DNA from: Amycolatopsis nivea
GTDB lineage: Bacteria > Actinomycetota > Actinomycetes > Mycobacteriales > Pseudonocardiaceae
Direction: 5' to 3'
NCBI RefSeq assembly: GCF_004522235.1
Contig: NZ_SDLT01000003.1
Span: 248,001 to 312,000 of the forward strand
Length of the DNA: 64,000 bases
The position numbers and the translations under genes were made by a program. This document shows, one piece after another, positions 37,298-46,686 of the stretch (position 1 is its first letter; each line of letters begins with the position of its first letter). The notes under the pieces were generated by a model, which searched no databases, was not told the DNA's origin, and saw only the letters and a program-made list of their open reading frames with translations.

Positions 37298-38574
37298 TGA
37301 CCGCCCCGTTCGACGCCCCCCTGTCCGAGGTGGACCCCGAGGTCGCCGCCGCGGTGGCCGCGGAGCTGGACCGCCAGCAGTCGACGCTCGAGATGATCGC
37401 CTCGGAGAACTTCGCGCCGGTCGGCGTGCTCGAGGCGCAGGGCTCGGTGCTGACGAACAAGTACGCCGAGGGCTACCCGGGCCGCCGCTACTACGGCGGC
37501 TGCGAGCACGTCGACGTCGTCGAGCAGCTCGCGATCGACCGGGCCAAGGCGCTGTTCGGCGCGGAGCACGCGAACGTGCAGCCGCACTCGGGCGCGCAGG
37601 CCAACGCGGCGGCGATGTTCGCGGTGCTGAAGCCGGGCGACACGATCCTCGGCCTCGACCTCGCGCACGGCGGCCACCTGACGCACGGGATGAAGATCAA
37701 CTTCTCCGGCAAGCTGTACAACGTGGTCGCCTACCACGTCGACAAGGAGACCGGGATCGTCGACGTCGCCGAGATCGAGCGGCTGGCGGTCGAGCACAAG
37801 CCGAAGCTGATCGTCGCCGGCTGGTCGGCCTACCCGCGCCAGCTCGACTTCGCCGAGTTCCGCCGGATCGCCGACCTGGTCGACGCCAAGCTGATGGTCG
37901 ACATGGCGCACTTCGCCGGCCTCGTGGCCGCCGGGCTGCACCCGTCGCCGGTGCCGCACGCGGACATCGTCACGACCACCACGCACAAGACCCTCGGCGG
38001 TCCGCGCGGCGGCCTGATCCTCTCCCGCCAGGAGCTGGCGAAGAAGATCAACTCGGCGGTGTTCCCCGGTCAGCAGGGCGGTCCGCTGGAGCACGTGATC
38101 GCGGCCAAGGCCGTGGCGCTCAAGATCGCCGCGACCGACGGGTTCCGCGAGCGTCAGGAGCGCACCCTGGAAGGCGCGAAGATCCTCGCCGACCGGCTGT
38201 CGCGCACCGACTGCGCCGAGGCGGGCGTCCGCGTCCTCACCGGCGGCACCGACGTGCACCTGGTCCTCGTCGACCTGGTGAACTCCCAGCTCAACGGCCA
38301 GGAGGCGGAGGACCGGCTGCACTCGGTCGGGATCACCGTCAACCGCAACGCGGTGCCGTTCGACCCGCGTCCCCCGATGGTCACCTCGGGCCTGCGGATC
38401 GGCACCCCGGCGCTGGCCACCCGCGGTTTCGGCGCCGACGACTTCACCGAGGTCGCCGACATCATCGCCGAGACGCTCAAGCCGGACTTCGACGAGGCCG
38501 CGCAGCAGGCGCTGCGCACCCGGGTCGAACTGCTGGCGAAGAAGCACCCGCTGTACGCGGACCTGAGCCGATGA
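37297..38574 (+). CDS. glyA: Serine hydroxymethyltransferase
   Basis: This 425-residue PLP enzyme interconverts glycine plus 5,10-methylene-THF with serine. The PLP lysine is in [23 protein letters not shown] and [18 protein letters not shown] are family hallmarks. In this operon it would use the methylene-THF made by GcvPTH to turn a second glycine into serine. The ATG at 37297 overlaps gcvH by one base, and the stop overlaps lipA by ATGA, so it is tightly coupled on both sides. Confidence 0.97.
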   Translation: MTAPFDAPLSEVDPEVAAAVAAELDRQQSTLEMIASENFAPVGVLEAQGSVLTNKYAEGYPGRRYYGGCEHVDVVEQLAIDRAKALFGAEHANVQPHSGAQANAAAMFAVLKPGDTILGLDLAHGGHLTHGMKINFSGKLYNVVAYHVDKETGIVDVAEIERLAVEHKPKLIVAGWSAYPRQLDFAEFRRIADLVDAKLMVDMAHFAGLVAAGLHPSPVPHADIVTTTTHKTLGGPRGGLILSRQELAKKINSAVFPGQQGGPLEHVIAAKAVALKIAATDGFRERQERTLEGAKILADRLSRTDCAEAGVRVLTGGTDVHLVLVDLVNSQLNGQEAEDRLHSVGITVNRNAVPFDPRPPMVTSGLRIGTPALATRGFGADDFTEVADIIAETLKPDFDEAAQQALRTRVELLAKKHPLYADLSR

Positions 38575-39575
38575 GCGCGCAGCCCGAAGGGCGGAAGCTG
38601 TTGCGGCTTGAGGTGCGCAACAGCGAGACGCCGATCGAGAAGAAGCCGCCGTGGATCAAGACGCGGGTGCGGATGGGTCCGGAGTTCACCGAACTCAAGG
38701 GGCTCGTGCGCCGCGAAGGCCTCCACACGGTGTGCGAAGAGGCGGGTTGTCCCAACATTTACGAATGCTGGGAGGACCGGGAGGCCACGTTCTTGATCGG
38801 CGGGGACCAGTGCACCCGGCGCTGTGACTTCTGTCAGATCGACACGGGCAAGCCTGCTGCGCTGGACCGGACGGAGCCGCGGAAGGTCGCGGAGTCGGTG
38901 CAGGCCATGGGGCTGCGGTACTCGACGATCACCGGCGTGGCTCGTGACGATCTCGAGGACGGCGGGGCCTGGCTGTACGCGGAGACGGTGCGTCAGATCC
39001 ACGCGTTGAACCCCGGTACCGGTGTGGAGTTGTTGATCCCGGACTTCAATGCGGAGCCGGATCAGTTGGCTGAGGTGTTTGGGTCGCGGCCGGAGGTTTT
39101 GGCGCACAACGTGGAGACGGTGCCGCGGATCTTCAAGCGGATCCGTCCCGGTTTCCGTTATGCGCGGTCGTTGGATGTGATCACGCAGGCTCGTGCGGCT
39201 GGTTTGGTGACGAAGTCGAACCTGATCCTCGGCATGGGGGAGACCCCGGACGAGGTCAGCGTCGCGTTGCAGGACCTCTTCGACGCGGGCTGCGAGATCA
39301 TCACGATCACCCAGTACCTGCGGCCTTCCCCGCGGCACCACCCGGTCGACCGCTGGGTCAAGCCGGAGGAATTCGTCGAGCACGCGAAGACCGCTGAGGC
39401 CATCGGGTTCCCGGGCGTGATGGCCGGTCCCCTGGTCCGCTCGTCCTACCGCGCCGGACGGCTCTACGCCCAGACCAAGGCGCACCGCGGCGAGGCGCTC
39501 CCGGAGAACCTCGCCCACCTGACCGCCGAAGGACCGGCGGCGCAAGAAGCCAGCAGCGTGCTGGCGAGGAACTAA
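38571..39575 (+). CDS. lipA: Lipoyl synthase
   Basis: A 334-residue radical-SAM enzyme that inserts two sulfurs into octanoyl chains on lipoyl domains. Both iron-sulfur motifs are present: the auxiliary cluster [12 protein letters not shown] and the radical-[11 protein letters not shown]. The C-terminal RSSYRAGR motif, whose Ser binds the auxiliary cluster, is present. LipA usually lies beside lipB in actinobacteria; here it is embedded in the glycine operon, with an ATGA overlap to glyA, which suits its role in lipoylating GcvH. Neither lipB nor an L protein gene is in the window. Confidence 0.96.
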   Translation: MSAQPEGRKLLRLEVRNSETPIEKKPPWIKTRVRMGPEFTELKGLVRREGLHTVCEEAGCPNIYECWEDREATFLIGGDQCTRRCDFCQIDTGKPAALDRTEPRKVAESVQAMGLRYSTITGVARDDLEDGGAWLYAETVRQIHALNPGTGVELLIPDFNAEPDQLAEVFGSRPEVLAHNVETVPRIFKRIRPGFRYARSLDVITQARAAGLVTKSNLILGMGETPDEVSVALQDLFDAGCEIITITQYLRPSPRHHPVDRWVKPEEFVEHAKTAEAIGFPGVMAGPLVRSSYRAGRLYAQTKAHRGEALPENLAHLTAEGPAAQEASSVLARN

Positions 39576-39591
39576 GAGAAGGGGCGGATCA

Positions 39592-40965
39592 ATGGCGATC
39601 AGCGTCTTCGACCTGTTTTCGATCGGCATCGGGCCGTCGAGTTCGCACACGGTCGGCCCGATGCGCGCGGCCAAGACCTTTGTGGACGGTCTGGTCGAGG
39701 ACGGCGTGCTCGAGACGGTCGCGCGAGTGCAGGCCGAATTGTTCGGCTCCCTCGGCGCGACCGGGTTCGGGCACGGCAGCGACAAGGCGGTGCTGCTCGG
39801 GCTTTCCGGGGAGCGTCCGGAGGAAATCGACACCGACACGGTGCCAGCCAAGGTGGCGGCGATCCGGGAGTCCGGGCGGCTGGCTGTCGGCGGGACGCAC
39901 GAGGTCGCGTTCGTCGAGGACACCGACCTGACGATGCACCGGCGGAAGTCGCTGCCCGCGCATCCCAACGGGATGGTGTTCCGCGCGTTCGCCGCAGACG
40001 GTTCGCTGGTGCGGGAACGCACGTATTACTCGGTCGGCGGCGGCTTCGTGCGGGACGAGTCGTACGAGACCGACACGGTGTTCGTGGAGGACTCCACGCC
40101 GGTCCCGTACCCGTTCCGCACCGGGGCGGACCTGCTGAAGCATTGCTCGGACACCGGGCTTCCGGTCAGCGAGATCATGCTGCAGAACGAGCTTTCCTGG
40201 CGCAGCCACGAGGAAATCCGGGCTGGGCTGCTGCAGATCTGGCAGGTGATGGCCGAGTGCGTGCGCAACGGGTACACGCACGAGGGCGTGCTGCCGGGCG
40301 GTCTGAAGGTTCCTCGGCGGGCCAAGTCGTTGCACGACAAGCTGCTCGCCGAAGACGGCGCGGACGATCCGTTGTACGCGATGGACTGGGTCAGCCTGTA
40401 CGCCCTCGCGGTCAACGAGGAAAACGCCGCGGGCGGACGCGTCGTCACCGCTCCGACCAATGGCGCGGCCGGGATCATTCCGGCGGTTTTGCATTACTAC
40501 CAACGGTTTGTGCGCGGGTCTTCGGACGACGGCATCGTCACCTTCCTGCTCACCGCGGGCGCGATCGGCTCGATCCTCAAGCAGACCGGCTCGATCTCGG
40601 GCGCCGAGGTCGGCTGCCAGGGCGAGGTCGGCTCGGCCTCGGCGATGGCGGCTGCCGGGCTGACCGAGGTGCTGGGCGGGTCGCCCGCCCAGGTCGAGAA
40701 CGCGGCGGAAATCGGGGTGGAGCATCACCTCGGATTGACGTGCGACCCGGTGGGCGGGCTGGTGCAGATCCCGTGCATCGAACGCAACGCAGTCGGTGCG
40801 TCCAAGGCGATCCACGCCGCGCGCATGGCGATGCGCGGCGACGGAAGCCACGTGGTGACGCTGGACAAGGCGATCAAGACCATGCGCGAGACCGGCGCGG
40901 ACATGTCGGTGAAGTACAAGGAGACCGCACGCGGCGGGTTGGCCGTGAACGTCATCGAGTGCTGA
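39592..40965 (+). CDS. sdaA: L-serine ammonia-lyase (iron-sulfur type)
   Basis: A 457-residue single-chain L-serine dehydratase that converts serine to pyruvate and ammonia using a 4Fe-4S cluster. It has the N-terminal beta-domain start [19 protein letters not shown], the Asn/Gly motif [18 protein letters not shown], and the cluster cysteines in [36 protein letters not shown]. With GcvPTH and GlyA it completes a glycine-to-pyruvate route. The start follows AAGGGG by about 7 nt, 16 bp after lipA. A palindromic element follows within 10 bp of the stop. Confidence 0.96.
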   Translation: MAISVFDLFSIGIGPSSSHTVGPMRAAKTFVDGLVEDGVLETVARVQAELFGSLGATGFGHGSDKAVLLGLSGERPEEIDTDTVPAKVAAIRESGRLAVGGTHEVAFVEDTDLTMHRRKSLPAHPNGMVFRAFAADGSLVRERTYYSVGGGFVRDESYETDTVFVEDSTPVPYPFRTGADLLKHCSDTGLPVSEIMLQNELSWRSHEEIRAGLLQIWQVMAECVRNGYTHEGVLPGGLKVPRRAKSLHDKLLAEDGADDPLYAMDWVSLYALAVNEENAAGGRVVTAPTNGAAGIIPAVLHYYQRFVRGSSDDGIVTFLLTAGAIGSILKQTGSISGAEVGCQGEVGSASAMAAAGLTEVLGGSPAQVENAAEIGVEHHLGLTCDPVGGLVQIPCIERNAVGASKAIHAARMAMRGDGSHVVTLDKAIKTMRETGADMSVKYKETARGGLAVNVIEC

Positions 40966-40973
40966 TTTTCGTT

Positions 40974-41024
40974 CCGTGAAGGGCTCCTTGCGGGAATCAG
41001 ATTCCTTCGAGGAGTCCTTCACGG
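40974..41024. repeat. Palindromic element, family 1, copy 2
   Basis: CCGTGAAGGGCTCCTTG (40974-40990) pairs with CGAGGAGTCCTTCACGG (41008-41024), with an inner GGAATC-GATTCC. It matches the element at 32577-32631 at nearly every position. It lies between sdaA and the minus-strand small gene, whose last codons and stop are made of this element. It may act as a two-way terminator. Confidence 0.85.
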
Positions 41025-41170
41025 CGTTTCGGGGTGGCGAGGCGAAGGCCCACGGTCATCAGCCACCAGCCGAGCCGTTGCCGGGCAGGCGTTCGGGGCG
41101 GGAGGCGGACGGCGGCGGCGAGGAGTTCGCCCTGGCGGTCGGCGGCGAATTCGGGCAGGAACGGGTGCAT
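40997..41170 (-). CDS. Small basic protein coupled to an ArsR-type regulator
   Basis: A 57-residue protein starting MHPFLPEFAADRQGELLAAA, followed by an Arg/Pro-rich segment and one short hydrophobic amphipathic stretch. Its ATG overlaps the stop of the ArsR-type regulator gene as TGATG, which is the main reason to accept it. Small proteins with a similar RQxELLxxA start are frequent in actinomycetes and have no known function. The C-terminal codons (LLEGI, stop) are provided by the palindromic element, so that element may have replaced the original end. Confidence 0.6.
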   Translation of the reverse strand: MHPFLPEFAADRQGELLAAAVRLPPRTPARQRLGWWLMTVGLRLATPKRREGLLEGI

Positions 41171-41757
41171 CAGGATTCCCCCTGGTCTTCGGATGCGACG
41201 GTCGCGTGCGGGAACGCCGCCCACTGCGTGATCACCGTTTCGTCGCCGGGCCGGGCCGGACGGCGGTAGCGTTCGATCACCGCTTCGATTTCTTCGATCA
41301 GCCGTTGGGATTCGTCCGGGGTGAGCGGCATCCGGGTGCTGCTCAGCGTCGCGCTGTCCCGCCATTCGTCCGCCCAGCGCGGCAGTTCCGAGACGAACTG
41401 CGCTTGTTCGCGGTAGCGGATGTCCACGTGCTGGTGCAGGAAAGCCATGAGCGGCCCGGCCATCGCCGGGTCGTCGACGAAGTCGGCCGCGTGCATCCGG
41501 GTCGATTCCTGCGCCGCTTTCCACCAGCGTTCGCGCTTCGAGCCGCGGCTGGTGTCTTCCTCGACCAGCCCGGCGTCCGCGAGCTGGCGCAGGTGCCACG
41601 ACGTGGTGCCGGAGCTTTCGCCGACGCGCTTGCCGAGCCCGGTCGCGGTGGCCGGGCCGTCGACGGTCAGCAGGTCGAGCAGTTCCATGCGCAGCGGATG
41701 CGCCAGCGCGCGCAGGGTGCGGGCGTCGATCTGGCGAGCGCGGCGTTCGTCGGGCAT
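41170..41757 (-). CDS. ArsR-like winged-helix transcriptional regulator
   Basis: A 195-residue regulator with an N-terminal winged helix (about 5-85: ARTLRALAHPLRMELLDLL, GESSGTTSWHLRQLADAGLVEE) and a longer C-terminal helical region (about 90-195) with several Trp and His that may bind a ligand. There are no ArsR metal-site cysteines, so metal sensing is unlikely. The start is ATG 41757. A 30-bp palindrome lies 18 bp upstream between this gene and the divergent FCD-type regulator, and both genes may be controlled from it. Confidence 0.88.
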   Translation of the reverse strand: MPDERRARQIDARTLRALAHPLRMELLDLLTVDGPATATGLGKRVGESSGTTSWHLRQLADAGLVEEDTSRGSKRERWWKAAQESTRMHAADFVDDPAMAGPLMAFLHQHVDIRYREQAQFVSELPRWADEWRDSATLSSTRMPLTPDESQRLIEEIEAVIERYRRPARPGDETVITQWAAFPHATVASEDQGES

Positions 41758-41774
41758 GCTCCGTACTGTAGACC

Positions 41775-41804
41775 GCAGAGAACTCTTTGCAAAGACTTCT
41801 CTGC
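41775..41804. promoter_or_regulatory. 30-bp palindromic operator between divergent regulators
   Basis: GCAGAGAA at 41775 pairs with TTCTCTGC ending at 41804, around an inner CTTTGCAAAG palindrome. It lies just upstream of the -10 box of the plus-strand gene and close to the start of the ArsR-type gene, a good place to repress both. The most likely binder is the ArsR-type protein. Confidence 0.7.
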
Positions 41805-41816
41805 AATCGGGCAGCA

Positions 41817-41822
41817 TAGAAT
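41817..41822 (+). promoter_or_regulatory. -10 box for a leaderless transcript
   Basis: TAGAAT at 41817-41822 is a strong -10 hexamer. The GTG at 41830 lies 7 bases after it, where transcription would begin, so the FCD-type regulator mRNA is probably leaderless. The region 17 bp further upstream falls in the palindrome. Confidence 0.55.
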
Positions 41823-41829
41823 CGGGCAG

Positions 41830-42552
41830 GTGGAGTCGACCTCGGTGGTGAGCGCGAACGCGGCCCTGTTCCGGCCGGTGCGTGCCGGGAACGCCTTCGA
41901 GGAGACCGTCGAGCGGCTGTTGCAGGCGATTCGGCTCGGGGTCGTCGGCGCGGGGGACCGGTTGCCCTCCGAGCGCGAGCTGGCGGAACGGCTCGGCGTG
42001 AGCCGGGTGACGCTGCGGGAGGCGATTCGCGCGCTGGCCGACGCCGGGTACGTCGAGTCGCGGCGCGGGCGGTACGGCGGCACGTTCGTGAACGAGAAAC
42101 TGCCGGAACCTGCCGAACGGGCGGTTGGCGAGGTGGACGCGGCCGGGCTGGAAGACGCGTTGTGCCTGCGGCATGTCCTGGAAACCGGCGCGGCGGAGGC
42201 AGCCGCGGCTCGGACGTTGAGCCCGGCCGACCGGCAGCATCTCACCGGCACCCTCGCGGAAGCGTCGGCGGCCAGTCTCGCCGATTACCGGCGCAAGGAT
42301 TCGCGGCTGCACCTGGCGATCGCCGAGGTCACCGCGTCCGCGTCGCTCACCAGCACGGTCGCCGACGCGCGAACCCGGGTCAACCAGCTGCTCGACCGGA
42401 TTCCGCTGCTCGAACCCAATCTGGAGCATTCGAACGCGCAGCACGAGGCGATCGTCGACGCGATCCTGGCCGGCGATCCGGTGGCCGCGCGGCAGGCGAT
42501 GGCCGAGCACATCGAGGGCACCGCGTCGCTGCTTCGCGCGTTCCTCTCGTGA
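41830..42552 (+). CDS. GntR/FadR-type (FCD) transcriptional regulator
   Basis: A 240-residue regulator. The GntR winged helix (about 15-85: FEETVERLLQAIRLGVVGAGDRLPSERELAERLGVSRVTLREAIRALADAGYVE) is followed by the FCD ligand-binding domain with the metal-site pattern (DSRLHLAIAE, LEHSNAQHEAIVDAI, AMAEHI). Such proteins usually sense small carboxylates or amino acids. I choose GTG 41830 because it sits 7 nt past a clear -10 box (leaderless start); GTG 41845 or 41848 are alternatives. The target genes are unknown. It lies 52 bp upstream of the PBP gene. Confidence 0.88.
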   Translation: MESTSVVSANAALFRPVRAGNAFEETVERLLQAIRLGVVGAGDRLPSERELAERLGVSRVTLREAIRALADAGYVESRRGRYGGTFVNEKLPEPAERAVGEVDAAGLEDALCLRHVLETGAAEAAAARTLSPADRQHLTGTLAEASAASLADYRRKDSRLHLAIAEVTASASLTSTVADARTRVNQLLDRIPLLEPNLEHSNAQHEAIVDAILAGDPVAARQAMAEHIEGTASLLRAFLS

Positions 42553-42604
42553 TCAATTCACCGGGTCGACAGAACCTTGTCACTGGTTCAGCCGTCATCC
42601 ATTC

Positions 42605-44428
42605 GTGGAGCCAGCCCCGGAGAGTGACCAATCCGCTGTTGCCCGTCGCAAGTGGCGCCGCATCCGCAGGGGTGCCTACTACCTGACCGGCTTCGCGGTC
42701 GGCGTGCCGCTGATCGCGTTCTGGATCGCCTACCTGCTGCTGGACGTCCGCAGTCCGCAGGACGTCCTCGCCTCGCTCGGCAAAACCGTCACGCTGAAGT
42801 ACGCCGACGGCAGCGAGCTGCTGCGCATCGTGCCCCCGGAAGGCGACCGGCGGTTCGTGCCGTTCGACCAGATCCCGCAGAAGCTGCGCGACGCCATCGT
42901 CGCCACTGAAGACCCGACCTTCTGGGCCAACTCCGGCTTCGACCCGACCGGGATCGGCCGCGCGTTCCTGACCGGCGTCGGCGGCGGGTCCGGGATCACC
43001 CAGCAGTACATCAAGAAGTCGACCGGCGACGAGGATTCGACGCTCTCCCGGAAAATGCAGGAACTCGTGCTGGCCACGAAGATCACCCAGGAACAGAGCA
43101 AGGAACAGATCTTCGAGAGCTACGCCAACATCATTTCGTTCGGCCGCAACACTTTCGGCCCGGCGGCGGCGATGAACGCGTTCTTCGGCCGTCCGCTGGA
43201 CAACAGCATCACCTGGAGCGAGGCCGCGTTCCTGGCCGGGATGATCCAGTCGCCGTCAGTGCACGATCCGGCGGTGTCCGGCGACGAACACGCGGCGAAG
43301 CGCTGGCGGTACGTGCGCGACAAGCTGGTCGAGCGCGGTTATCTGAAGAACTCCGACGGCATGGCTTATCCCGGCGCGGAGATCAAGCCGCCTGCCGAGA
43401 CCCGGGTGAGCCTGAATTACGACCAGTACCACCTAAAACAGCGAGTGCTCACTGAACTGGAGGCGGCCGGGTTCTCGCTTTCCCGGTTGCAGCAAGGGAA
43501 TCTGACCGTCCAGACTACCCTGGACCCAGGGTTGCAGACCGCCGCGCACGCCGCGCTGAGCGACCGGTTGAAGGGCGAACCAGCGGAGTTCCGCGGCGCG
43601 CTGGTGGCCGTCGATCCGGCCAGCGGTGCGGTGCGCGCGTACGACGGCGGCAACCACGGGGTCCGGGATTATGCGGCGACCGGTCATCCGCTCGGCTCCG
43701 CGTTCTACCCGTTCACCGCGGCGGCCGGCTTGAAGAACGGGATGTCGCTGGACGAGAAAGTGGCTGCTCCCCGGGAGATCCAGTACCTCGGCGAGAAGTT
43801 CGACTATCCGCCGAAGTGCCCGCAGCCGTGCACCTTGCGCAGCGCGTTGACGTCCGGGGCGGATACGCCGTTCATCACGGTCTCGAAGAAGATCGGCGTC
43901 GACGAGGTGAGCGAGGCGGCCCGGTCAGCGGGAATCCCGGACGAGGTGGACGGGACGCCGACCATGCGCGAACAGGACGGTGCCACGATCGGCTCGGGCA
44001 TCGTCGTCGGCCGGTATCCGATGCGCCCGCTCGACGTCGCCGGGGCGTACGCGACCTACGCTGCCAACGGGATGCACGCGCCGGTGCACCTGGTGGACAA
44101 GGTGCTCGATCAGTCCGGGAAAGTCGTGTGGCAGCACGAAAACCAACCGGTCGCCGCCGTTCCGGAGCAGGTCGCGCAAGACGTGACTTCCGTTCTGCAG
44201 ACGACGTTGCCGGACGGTCGCGCGGCCGCTCTGCGCACGGGCGAGTTCGAGCGCGGCAATTCGCGCGACAACCAGGACGCCTGGGCGGTCGGCTACACGC
44301 CGCAGCTGGCGACGGCGGTGTGGCTCGGCACCGATGACAACCGCAAGCTGCTCGACGCGACGGGCAAGAAGGTGACGGGTTCGTCGGTCCCGGCGGACGT
44401 GTGGCGGTCGTTCATGTCCCGCCGCTGA
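42605..44428 (+). CDS. Class A penicillin-binding protein with a degenerate transpeptidase domain
   Basis: A 607-residue bitopic protein: cytoplasmic Arg-rich start, membrane anchor (about 26-46), glycosyltransferase family 51 domain (about 70-240) and a transpeptidase-like domain (about 325-600). GT51 motifs are largely intact (ATEDPTFWANSGFDPTGIGRA with Glu102, GGGSGITQQYIKKS, SRKMQELVLATKI). In the second domain the SxxK position reads S365-A-F-Y368, the SxN position reads GAD (418-420) and KTG reads RTG (544-546), so acylation chemistry should be lost although the flanking DAWAVGYTPQLATAVWLG is conserved. It probably works as a glycan-strand polymerase, perhaps with a scaffolding pseudo-transpeptidase. 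It converges on the ABC ATPase gene with a 1-bp gap. Confidence 0.88.
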   Translation: MEPAPESDQSAVARRKWRRIRRGAYYLTGFAVGVPLIAFWIAYLLLDVRSPQDVLASLGKTVTLKYADGSELLRIVPPEGDRRFVPFDQIPQKLRDAIVATEDPTFWANSGFDPTGIGRAFLTGVGGGSGITQQYIKKSTGDEDSTLSRKMQELVLATKITQEQSKEQIFESYANIISFGRNTFGPAAAMNAFFGRPLDNSITWSEAAFLAGMIQSPSVHDPAVSGDEHAAKRWRYVRDKLVERGYLKNSDGMAYPGAEIKPPAETRVSLNYDQYHLKQRVLTELEAAGFSLSRLQQGNLTVQTTLDPGLQTAAHAALSDRLKGEPAEFRGALVAVDPASGAVRAYDGGNHGVRDYAATGHPLGSAFYPFTAAAGLKNGMSLDEKVAAPREIQYLGEKFDYPPKCPQPCTLRSALTSGADTPFITVSKKIGVDEVSEAARSAGIPDEVDGTPTMREQDGATIGSGIVVGRYPMRPLDVAGAYATYAANGMHAPVHLVDKVLDQSGKVVWQHENQPVAAVPEQVAQDVTSVLQTTLPDGRAAALRTGEFERGNSRDNQDAWAVGYTPQLATAVWLGTDDNRKLLDATGKKVTGSSVPADVWRSFMSRR

Positions 44429-44429
44429 A

Positions 44430-45239
44430 TCACGCCGCGCGGCGGCTGACCTTCGGGATCACCATCGGGCTCCCGCTTTCCGGGCATTCCATCACCCGGC
44501 ACGGCAGCTCGAAAATCCGCTCCACGTTCTCCGCCGTCACGACCTCCTCCGGCGTCCCGGTGGCCAGCACCTTCCCGTCGCGCATCGCGATCAGGTGCGT
44601 CGCGTACCGGGCCGCGTGGTTGAGGTCGTGCAGCACGGCGACCAGCGTGCGGCCCTGTTCGCTGTGCAGGGTCGCGCAGAGGTCGAGGATGTCGAGCTGG
44701 TGCGCGATGTCCAGGTACGTCGTGGGCTCGTCGAGCAGCAGCAGGTCGGTCTGCTGGGCCAGCGCCATCGCCATCCAGACGCGCTGGCGCTGCCCGCCGG
44801 ACAGTTCGTCGACCATCCGCTCGGCGAGGTCGTCGACGCCGGTCGCGCGCATCGAATCGGCGACCACCGTCGCGTCCTCGCGGGACCATTGGCGCAGCAG
44901 TTTCTGGTGCGGGTACCGGCCCCGCGCGACGAGGTCGGACACGGTGATCCCGTCCGGCGCGATCGAGCTTTGCGGCAGCAGGCCGAGCCGCCGCGCGACC
45001 TCCTTCGCGCCGTAGCTGGAGATCACCTCGCCGTCGAGGTAGACCGAGCCCGCGCGCGGCTTCAGCATCCTGGCGAGCGCGCGCAGCAGCGTGGTCTTGC
45101 CGCAGGCGTTGGGGCCGACGATGACCGTGAACGACTTGTCCGGGATGACCACGCCGAGCCGTTCGGCGACCGTGCGGCCGTCGTAGGCCAGCGTCAGGTC
45201 CTCGGCGTGCAGTCGGGTGTCTTCGCTCGTCCGTGCCAC
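44430..45239 (-). CDS. Iron-siderophore type ABC transporter ATPase (FecE/FepC-like)
   Basis: A 269-residue ABC ATPase with Walker A GPNACGKTT, Q-loop LLPQSS, signature LSGGQRQRVWMAMALAQ, Walker B LLLLDEPTTYLD and the switch His in VAVLHDLNHA. The order and the TTYLD motif are characteristic of ferric-siderophore/cobalamin import ATPases. No permease or binding-protein gene adjoins it, so it must serve a transporter encoded elsewhere. The start is GTG 45239. An IdeR/DmdR-type iron box abuts the start codon, supporting iron control. Confidence 0.92.
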   Translation of the reverse strand: MARTSEDTRLHAEDLTLAYDGRTVAERLGVVIPDKSFTVIVGPNACGKTTLLRALARMLKPRAGSVYLDGEVISSYGAKEVARRLGLLPQSSIAPDGITVSDLVARGRYPHQKLLRQWSREDATVVADSMRATGVDDLAERMVDELSGGQRQRVWMAMALAQQTDLLLLDEPTTYLDIAHQLDILDLCATLHSEQGRTLVAVLHDLNHAARYATHLIAMRDGKVLATGTPEEVVTAENVERIFELPCRVMECPESGSPMVIPKVSRRAA

Positions 45240-45258
45240 ACAGGTAAGGCTAACCTAG
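45240..45258. promoter_or_regulatory. IdeR/DmdR1-type iron box
   Basis: ACAGGTAAGGCTAACCTAG matches the known 19-bp consensus TTAGGTTAGGCTAACCTAA at 15 positions. It lies directly upstream of the GTG of the siderophore ATPase gene. Iron-loaded IdeR/DmdR would block its transcription. Confidence 0.82.
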
Positions 45259-45354
45259 TGACCCCCGTCCGGGGAGTTCCGTGGGTCGCATTAGCGAACA
45301 GTGACCGGCCGGTGCCATGATGCGTCCGGAGAATCCCGGCAGAGCGAGGGTGGG

Positions 45355-46686
45355 ATGGACGACTACCGCGTCGTCGCGGACGAACTCGCCGCCGACATCG
45401 AAGCCGGCCGGCTGCGGCCCGGCGACCGGCTGCCGCCGCAGCGCAGGTTCGCGCGCGACCGCGGCATCGCCGGCTCCACCGCGGCCCGCGTGTACGGCGA
45501 ACTCGTCCGCCGCGGCCTGGCGGTCGGCGAGGTCGGCCGGGGCACCTTCGTACGCGCGGCGAAGCCCGGCCCGGAACCGGCGCTGTCCGAACCCGGCGAC
45601 GCGCGCGTGGATCTCGAACTCAACTTCGCCGTGCTGCCGACCCAATCGGCCAAACTGGCGCAGGCACTCGAACCTGTGCTGCGCGCGGACGTCTTCACCG
45701 ACGCCCTGCATCCGCTCGGCGCGGCCGGCACCAAAGCGGTCCGCGAGGCGGCGGTCTCGATGCTCGCCCGGGGCACCTGGCGGCCGGATCCGGACCAGGT
45801 GCTGGTCGCGGGAAACGGGCGGCAGGGCATTGCCGCAGCGCTAGCGGCGTTCGTGCCGACCGGCGAGCGGCTGGCGGTCGAATCCCTGACCTATCCGGTG
45901 GTCAAGGCCGCGGCGACTCGGCTCGGCATCGAGCTGGTGCCGATCGAAACCGACGCGCACGGCCTGGTCCCGGCCGCGCTCGCGGCGAGCGCTCCGGTGC
46001 GGGCGCTGTACGTCCAGCCGACCCTGCACAACCCGCTCGGCACCACGATGCCGCCGCGGCGCCGCGCCGAACTGGCCGAGACCGTCCGCAGGCTGGACCT
46101 GCCGGTGATCGAGGACGGCATCTACACCTTCCTCCGCCCGGACACCGAACCGCTCGCCGCGCTGATGCCGGAGCGGACGGTGTTCGTGGACAGCCTGTCG
46201 AAACGCGTCGCGCCCGGGCTCACCGCCGGGTTCCTCGTGGTGCCGCCGCCGTGGGTCGCGCGGCTGGCGAGCGCGATCCGGTCCGGCGGCTGGTCGGCGT
46301 CGCGGTTCTCGGTGGAGGCGGCGCGGCGGTGGATCACCGGCGGCGTGCTCGCGGAGGTCGAAGCGGCGAAACGCGCGGACGCCGGGGCGCGGGCCCGGAT
46401 TGTCGCGGAGCGGCTGGCGGGTTTCCAGGTGTACGGCGACGCCTCGGCCTACCACCGGTGGTGGGTGCTGCCGGACCAGTGGCGGGCCGAGACCTTCGTG
46501 GCCGCCGCTGCTCGCCGGGGAATCGCGTTGTCCCCGGCGGCGGCGTTTTCGGTGGTTCCGGGGCACGCGCCGAACGCGGTGCGGATCGCGGTGTCCGCGC
46601 CCTCGGAGGAGACGTTGGCGAGTGCGTTGGACGTGCTGGCCGGGCTGGCCAGCGGATCGCCGGACGACCTGCTGGTGGATTCGTGA
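45355..46686 (+). CDS. MocR-family regulator (GntR DNA-binding plus aminotransferase domain)
   Basis: A 443-residue PLP-dependent regulator. The N-terminal GntR winged helix (about 1-70: VVADELAADIEAGRLRPGDRLPPQRRFARDRGIAGSTAARVYGEL) is joined to a fold-type I aminotransferase domain with the PLP lysine in VDSLSKRVAPGLTAG and the Asn/Pro motif YVQPTLHNPLGTTMP. MocR proteins sense PLP-linked amino compounds. The start is ATG 45355 after GAGGG. Its divergent neighbour is the siderophore ATPase; the target is unknown. The stop codon lies inside a palindromic element. Confidence 0.92.
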   Translation: MDDYRVVADELAADIEAGRLRPGDRLPPQRRFARDRGIAGSTAARVYGELVRRGLAVGEVGRGTFVRAAKPGPEPALSEPGDARVDLELNFAVLPTQSAKLAQALEPVLRADVFTDALHPLGAAGTKAVREAAVSMLARGTWRPDPDQVLVAGNGRQGIAAALAAFVPTGERLAVESLTYPVVKAAATRLGIELVPIETDAHGLVPAALAASAPVRALYVQPTLHNPLGTTMPPRRRAELAETVRRLDLPVIEDGIYTFLRPDTEPLAALMPERTVFVDSLSKRVAPGLTAGFLVVPPPWVARLASAIRSGGWSASRFSVEAARRWITGGVLAEVEAAKRADAGARARIVAERLAGFQVYGDASAYHRWWVLPDQWRAETFVAAAARRGIALSPAAAFSVVPGHAPNAVRIAVSAPSEETLASALDVLAGLASGSPDDLLVDS

